NCBI GenBank assembly: GCA_025602905.1
Contig: JAHLKI010000086.1
Coordinates: 1-21,985, forward strand
Direction: 5' to 3'
Length of the DNA stretch: 21,985 bases
Source: Phlyctochytrium arcticum
Lineage: Eukaryota; Chytridiomycota; Chytridiomycetes; Chytridiales; Chytridiaceae
The translations under genes were made by a program, and so were the position numbers. The notes below the pieces were generated by a model. It was not told the DNA's origin and did not search any database. It saw only the letters and a program-made list of their open reading frames with translations. Shown piece after piece: positions 17,439-21,985 of the stretch (positions are counted from its first letter, which is position 1; each line of letters starts with the position of its first letter).

Positions 17439-19448
17439 ATGGCCGCCGCTGTTCCTTCTTATCCTGCTCAGTTTGATCAAGAACATTTACTTGCTAGCAG
17501 TGCCAGCAATAAAGGTGACGTCGCCAACACTACTCTGCAAGTCGTCACGCCGTTGACGGGACCTGCCGCGCGTGAGCGCACCATCATTGCTAGTCCAATG
17601 TCCATCGGATCGATTTCGCCTGCCGAAAACTCGCCTCCGCCCCTCATGTCTTCTCCATCAGCAACCGATTCCCATCATCAGTCTCATCCCATTGGACACG
17701 CTCCTACGCCTTCCTCTTCCATACCATCCCATCCCACGACAAACACCACCTCCCATGTTGCACAGCTCTCGTCATCCGTGCCGTCCACTACCATGCTGGA
17801 TGAGCTTGATGAAGACTTTACTCCAATGGTGTCGGCAGATACCCCGAGCGCCAGTGAGTCGTCAGTGAGCCCCACACCCGAAGGCTCACCGCGACGCCAT
17901 GCCGTGCAAAGCCCATCTGAAAGCGATACGGATGATGGTCACTCTTCCAATGGTGATGGCATGGTATCTACCAAGCGCAAAACCGGTGCTCATGAATCAC
18001 CCGCCTCCACATCTCCCAACTCGTCAAATCCCAACTTACAAAACACCACGTCGCACAATCCTGCAAGAACCGCATCCCAGAAGCGAGCAAGCCAACGAGC
18101 AGCAGAGGCCCAAACCGCCCCATTGAAGGATCGGCGGTCCCTCACGTCGTCCTTGGCCTCATCATTAACGTCCGGTACCTCTTCAACTAGTAACTTTGAG
18201 GATGAAGACGATGTTTATCGCGAAAACGGATTCAAGATTGGTTTTGCCGAGGATAAAAATAAAAAGTACCGACGAACCATGGAGGTAACATCATGGCAAT
18301 TCTCCCCTTGGTTTTCCTTCGTTGGTATTGAAACATTTGGTGTAGGACGCACACGCCTTTTACTATGGGTTTCAAAACACGCCAGGAAATGGTAAGTGCT
18401 TGGGATGAGGGTCCCTTTTTACCACTTTGACTAAATTTGATGCAGGATGGTTTGCGATTTTTGATGGTCACGCTGGGAAGGCGGCGGCAGAGTGGTGCGG
18501 CGATCATTTGCATGAGGTAAGTCAGTGCCTTGCTGGGAGGTGGAGCGAGACTATATAAGAGTTAACCTCCCCGTATCCAGAACTTTGAAACAATATTAAT
18601 GGACAATCCGAATATCCCCGTACTTGAGGCACTCAACAAGGCGTTTTTGATGACTGATTTACAGTTGAGTGAACGCAAAGCATCATATTCGGGTTGCACT
18701 GCTGTTGTCGGATACGTACGGACAGAGGACCGACATGGACCAAAGGTACGCTCTCACATTTCAAGTATCGCTTTGATCCTGAACTGAAAATGGTTTACTA
18801 CAGCGTGTGCTATACACTGCCAATGTGGGAGATGCCCGGGCTGTTCTTTGGTGAGATTGCAGACCTTTGCTACTCGCCTCATTATGGTGCTCATCTGTTT
18901 TACCTGCCAGCCGAAACGGAAAGGCTATTCGTCTGAGTTATGACCACAAGGGCTCCGATTCTTTTGAGGCCAAACGGATCGTGGAATCCGGTGGTTTCAT
19001 GATGAACAATCGTGTCAATGGTAAGTAGCAAACTGGATGCGACCTTATCGTGGTTCTTATATGTTTTGATGAATCAAGGTGTGCTTGCCGTAACGCGGTC
19101 TTTGGGAGATATCACAATGAAGGAGTGGATCATCGGAAGCCCGTACAGCACCGAAACAGTCTTGGACGAAAACGACACATGTTTGATTTTAGCTTGCGAC
19201 GGTGTACGTTCATTGAGCTTTTGCTACTTTGCATTGCGAGAGAATACCATTCTAATGGGCTTGATTAGATATGGGATGTCTGCTTGGATCAAACAGCAGT
19301 GGATTTGGTGAAGAAAACGGCCGATCCGCAGCAAGCATCGGAGGATTTGCTGGATCACGCACTCGAGAATTTCTCAACCGATAATCTGAGTGTCCTGACA
19401 GTCAAATTCGACGAAACGTTTATGCGGCGGAGAAACGCAGAACTTTAG
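17439..19448 (+). CDS. PP2C-type serine/threonine phosphatase, PTC1-like
   Basis: Eight exons: 17439-18284, 18346-18391, 18446-18516, 18581-18745, 18804-18850, 18911-19020, 19079-19203 and 19269-19448. All joints are in frame, giving 529 residues. The PP2C core spans about residues 262-518: YRRTMED (metal-binding E282/D283), [10 protein letters not shown] (D304), [55 protein letters not shown] (D469) and STDNLSVL (D508). The metal-binding acidic residues are present, so it should be an active Mg/Mn-dependent phosphatase. Yeast Ptc1, the closest type by motif, dampens the HOG stress MAP-kinase pathway. The 260-residue N-terminal extension is Ser/Thr/Pro-rich and disordered; Ptc1 itself is only about 280 residues, so the extension is a distinguishing feature. 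The ATG has a good context. Confidence 0.9.
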
Positions 19449-19506
19449 TGCCCTCCCTAAACCGCGAGTACCCAAACCACACAACTGTTGTTTTCTTCCT
19501 ATTGTC

Positions 19507-19538
19507 AAAACCCAGTTGAAATCTGGGTTTTTTTTACC
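19507..19538. terminator. Hairpin followed by a T-run between convergent genes
   Basis: AAAACCCAG (19507-19515) and CTGGGTTTT (19523-19531) form a 9-bp stem with a 7-nt loop, and T residues continue after it. It lies about 60 bp past the phosphatase stop. It resembles an intrinsic terminator, but in a fungal nucleus it may simply be a 3'-UTR structure or chance. Confidence 0.4.
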
Positions 19539-19726
19539 CTCCTCGATTTTGGTATCACTTCAATCAAATTACAACACGATATATACCGTCATGATGAGGC
19601 CCGTATTTTTTTGTATCACAAGTTGCAAACTATTATGTGGATGTAGTATGGCAGGGTGACAGGAAAAGTATCAGACAAATGTACATCTTGAGAAGGGCAG
19701 CATGGGAATGTGATTGTTTATCAGTC

Positions 19727-20996
19727 CTACTCTTGTCCCTCATTACTCTGAACGGTTTCTTCGGTCGTGTCTTTAGTCTCTTCCGCAGTCGTTTCTTCCT
19801 TTGCCGGATTTTGGTCATTGGCTACAGATCCTTTTGTTGCTGTCGTTGCGGACGTGACACTCGAGCTACTAGCAGATCTTTGACTGCCTGTCGCCGTGTT
19901 TCCCAATTGCCACGCCGGGATGGCTGGTCGCGTTGGGATATTCATCCCAGACATGCGTGCACTACTGGCATTGCTGCTCACCGGTCCACCACCATTGGTC
20001 TGAGGCGTCGATTCGACGGGTGTGCTGCTCGCGCCTCCTTGCACGAGAGATGGGATTCCGGTAGTTGATGGGCTTGGCGCAGTCGGCGAAGTCGGTGTGC
20101 CTGGCGTGGGTAAACGGCGATTCAGAAGTAGGTTTTTCAAAGATTTGATTTCAGTTTGCAAGTCAGTGATGACTTGGGTTTGTGATTCTTTTTGTTTGTC
20201 CATCATCTGTACAATTATTCAGTCAAATTGTCATAGTATTTCAAGAACCACAGACTTGGCATACCTTGGGAATCATACCCTTGATGTTTTCCATGTCTTT
20301 GCGAATCTCCTCCACTTCCTTCTCTCGCCGCTCTTCACCTTCCCTGAGCCCCTTCATCATCTCGACCATTCCTTCCAAGGCTTCATTGACTTTGACCGAC
20401 TGATCGTCCAGCGTCTTGACGAGCGAATTGGACTGCGCTTGCACGGCTTCGAGAACAGTAGTGGATGATTGAACAGAAGTTGTCAGTGCTGTGGTTGATG
20501 CATCGAGCGCGGATTGATTGGGAAACGCAAAGTGTGGATAAATGTATTTCTACCAGTGGAAAAAATCAGGATTACCATGCGCGTAAAGATTCCACAGGGA
20601 GACCAAAAGTCTTCTTACCTTGACAAGATTATAGACCCCGTACCCAGCGCCAACGGCTCCCATCGCCCCCAACGTATACTCCTTCCAACCATACGGCTGG
20701 GGCGGTGGTGGGTGCATCATCATGCCATAGCCTGGGGGATAGCCATATCCGGGAGGATAAGCGGCCGGTCCCCCTGGCGGCAGTGGTGGAGGTCCGCCCG
20801 GGGCGGCAGTTATGGTGGTGGTAGTGGTGGTGGAAGATGCAGAGTTGGATCTATTGATGGCTTCCTGAATTTCTTCGGCGGTCAGGCCTTTGGTTTCGAG
20901 GAATGCTATCCGCTTGGTCAGGGGAGATTCCTGCACTTTTGGATCCTTGAGAAACCGGACGGCCGACTGGATGATATCTTCCCTCAACGCTGCCAT
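19727..20996 (-). CDS. PEX14: Peroxisomal membrane docking protein Pex14
   Basis: Three exons on the minus strand, 20996-20619, 20549-20265 and 20206-19727, joined in frame at GT-AG sites, give 380 residues. The N-terminal domain (residues 3-50, REDIIQSAVRFLKDPKVQES then PLTKRIAFLETKGLTAEEI) is the conserved Pex14 fold that binds WxxxF/Y motifs of the receptor Pex5. Next come a Ser/Thr linker, a Pro/Gly/Tyr-rich stretch (PPLPPGGPAAYPPGYGYPPG), a hydrophobic segment (YTLGAMGAVGAGYGVYNLVK, about residues 107-126) that would insert in the peroxisomal membrane, and a coiled coil (about residues 165-220) of the kind that mediates Pex14 assembly. The tail is Ser/Thr/Glu-rich. With Pex13 and Pex17 it docks cargo-loaded Pex5 for matrix protein import. 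It is convergent with the phosphatase gene. Confidence 0.92.
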
Positions 20997-21316
20997 CTTC
21001 CTGGGATATCCGGGTTCTCTCTATTCTTTATTTGCCTTGGTTTACTGATTGAAATCTTGCGGTTGCGGACGGTACAACATTTCACGAGGCGATTTGGATG
21101 ACAGTCGTTCGGCAAAATGAGGAAGCGGGTCCATTTATCTCTTTCTGGCTAAATGAGTGCGCAGCCGTTGAACCGTCATCGAAAGTTTTTGCAGATCGTC
21201 GAATTCTGACACTCCGACAGAGAGCATTGGAGGAGAATATCAAGAAACTTCGCAGTAAAGAGCTTTAAAAGCTTCAAGGACCGTTACGGACACACTCAGA
21301 AAAGAGGACATCAAGA
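20997..21316. promoter_or_regulatory. Divergent region between PEX14 and ERV26-like genes
   Basis: A 320-bp gap between divergent start codons that must contain the promoters of both genes. Much of it is taken up by a 56-codon open frame (21098-21268), annotated separately. No TATA box was recognised. Confidence 0.4.
21098..21268 (+). CDS. Possible small 56-residue protein or upstream ORF
   Basis: An ATG at 21098 opens 56 codons to a TAA at 21266-21268. The product is protein-like, not low-complexity: an aromatic segment (EEAGPFISFWLNECAAVE) followed by a charged helix (LTLRQRALEENIKKLRSKEL). The frame stays open upstream to 21053, so a longer N-terminus or a spliced exon is possible. The stop is 48 bp before the ERV26-like ATG, so it could be a separate microprotein gene, an upstream ORF in that transcript's leader, or chance. 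I do not recognise a family. Confidence 0.35.
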   Translation: MTVVRQNEEAGPFISFWLNECAAVEPSSKVFADRRILTLRQRALEENIKKLRSKEL

Positions 21317-21985
21317 ATGTATATTCTTCCGATACTCTCGTACTTTGGCGCGATTTTGGGATTCGCGTTTGTAACGCTGAGTTTAGGTAACAGTCAATTG
21401 ATGAGATGCATCAAAGGATACAATAGATCCAGTCTGACTTTTGGCAAATCTAGCATGCGGACTGTATTATCTTGCCGAGTTGGTGGAGGTGAGAGAACTT
21501 TCTTTTTCGTCACTAACGGGACCCCCACTGACACCAATTTTTTCATCCGCCATGTAGGAACACACTGTGCTCACGAAACGCATATTAAAGTTCATCACCA
21601 TCGCTGTTGTTGTATCGCATATCCTGATGTGGCTCTTTGACGGCCTGCCGTTTTTCCGAGTGTTGTTTTCCCTGGCATGTCACGCATGGTACTCGCAACT
21701 CTTAGCCGCGTTCCCGGGCATCGAATTGGGAAGCGTGGCATTCATCGGAAGCTGCCGTAAGTGCTCTCGTTTGCATGTTTAGTTCCCGGAAACTCAATGC
21801 TCTCGTATGAAGTGTTGGTGGTTGCAGATCATTTCGTTTGGTTCTTTTACTTTGCCGACAATTATCACACATTCTTGGAAATCGCCACATTCTTTGGTCT
21901 GATGGTGTGGTTGGTACCCTTCATCTACTTTGTGTCACTGAGTGCAAACGAGAATACCCTCCCAGCCTTTGGTAAGTGTGATGGC
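21317..21985 (+). CDS. ERV26: Erv26/Svp26/TEX261 family ER-Golgi cargo adaptor (5' part)
   Basis: Four exons are visible, 21317-21386, 21454-21488, 21558-21756 and 21828-21971, followed by a GTAAGT donor and the window edge; 149 residues are encoded so far. The protein is a small polytopic membrane protein: TM1 ILSYFGAILGFAFVTLSL, the family signature ACGLYYLAELVEEHTVLTKR, then hydrophobic segments including VVVSHILMWLFDGLPFF, a loop, and IATFFGLMVWLVPFIYFVSL ending in SANENTLP. This matches the Svp26/TEX261 family, membrane adaptors that help type II membrane proteins such as mannosyltransferases into COPII vesicles and keep them in the early Golgi. Length and order of segments fit the family (about 200 residues). 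Only the C-terminal tail is missing. Confidence 0.88.

Noticed and set aside
1..21985. tRNA or rRNA genes
   Set aside because: I looked for the T-loop GTTCRANNC word in a cloverleaf context and for conserved rRNA blocks and found none.

Overview
The window is nuclear DNA of a fungus. Short GT-AG introns (about 50-90 bp), an Mbp1-type APSES DNA-binding domain (a fungal family), a PTC1-like PP2C phosphatase, the peroxisomal import protein Pex14 and the ER-Golgi adaptor Erv26/Svp26/TEX261 all point there. The species and phylum cannot be read from the sequence. An integrated element with a tyrosine recombinase would fit an early-diverging lineage, but that is only a guess.

The window has three parts. 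Positions 1-5400 are gene-poor and repeat-rich. They hold the first exon of an F-box-like gene on the minus strand (53-250), 64-bp tandem repeats (815-991), two decayed coding relics (1470-1811 and 1987-2322), several short tandem duplications, a diverged satellite-like tract (about 3000-4830) and a 522-bp GAGGTA hexanucleotide array (4830-5351). The array abuts a perfect 51-bp palindrome (5352-5402).

Positions about 5350-10020 look like a relict or degenerating mobile element. From left to right there is a palindrome and iteron region; orf1 on the minus strand (5820-6266); orf2 on the plus strand (6685-7125); a Cys-rich zinc-binding orf3 on the minus strand (7139-7362, one frameshift); orf4 on the plus strand (7908-8772, two frameshifts, one at a run of nine G); and a tyrosine recombinase (8956-10017) with recognisable Arg/Lys/Arg/His/Tyr catalytic residues, a C-terminal CxxC...CxxC module and one in-frame TAA. 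Related 27-bp repeat arrays lie on both sides of orf4, and shared TGTACCATTTT boxes occur in the intergenic regions. I recognise no capsid, ATPase or polymerase gene. A novel recombinase element, a Crypton relative or a remnant of a polinton-like virus are all possible. This is the most interesting part of the window.

Positions about 10700-21985 are compact housekeeping DNA: a CCDC137/UPF0653-like nucleolar-type protein (minus) divergent from an unrecognised 7-exon coiled-coil protein (plus); an APSES transcription factor (minus) convergent with the latter and divergent from a PP2C phosphatase (plus); PEX14 (minus) convergent with the phosphatase; then a possible 56-residue ORF and the 5' four exons of ERV26/TEX261 (plus), which runs off the window. 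Exon joints were deduced by eye from splice consensus and reading-frame continuity.
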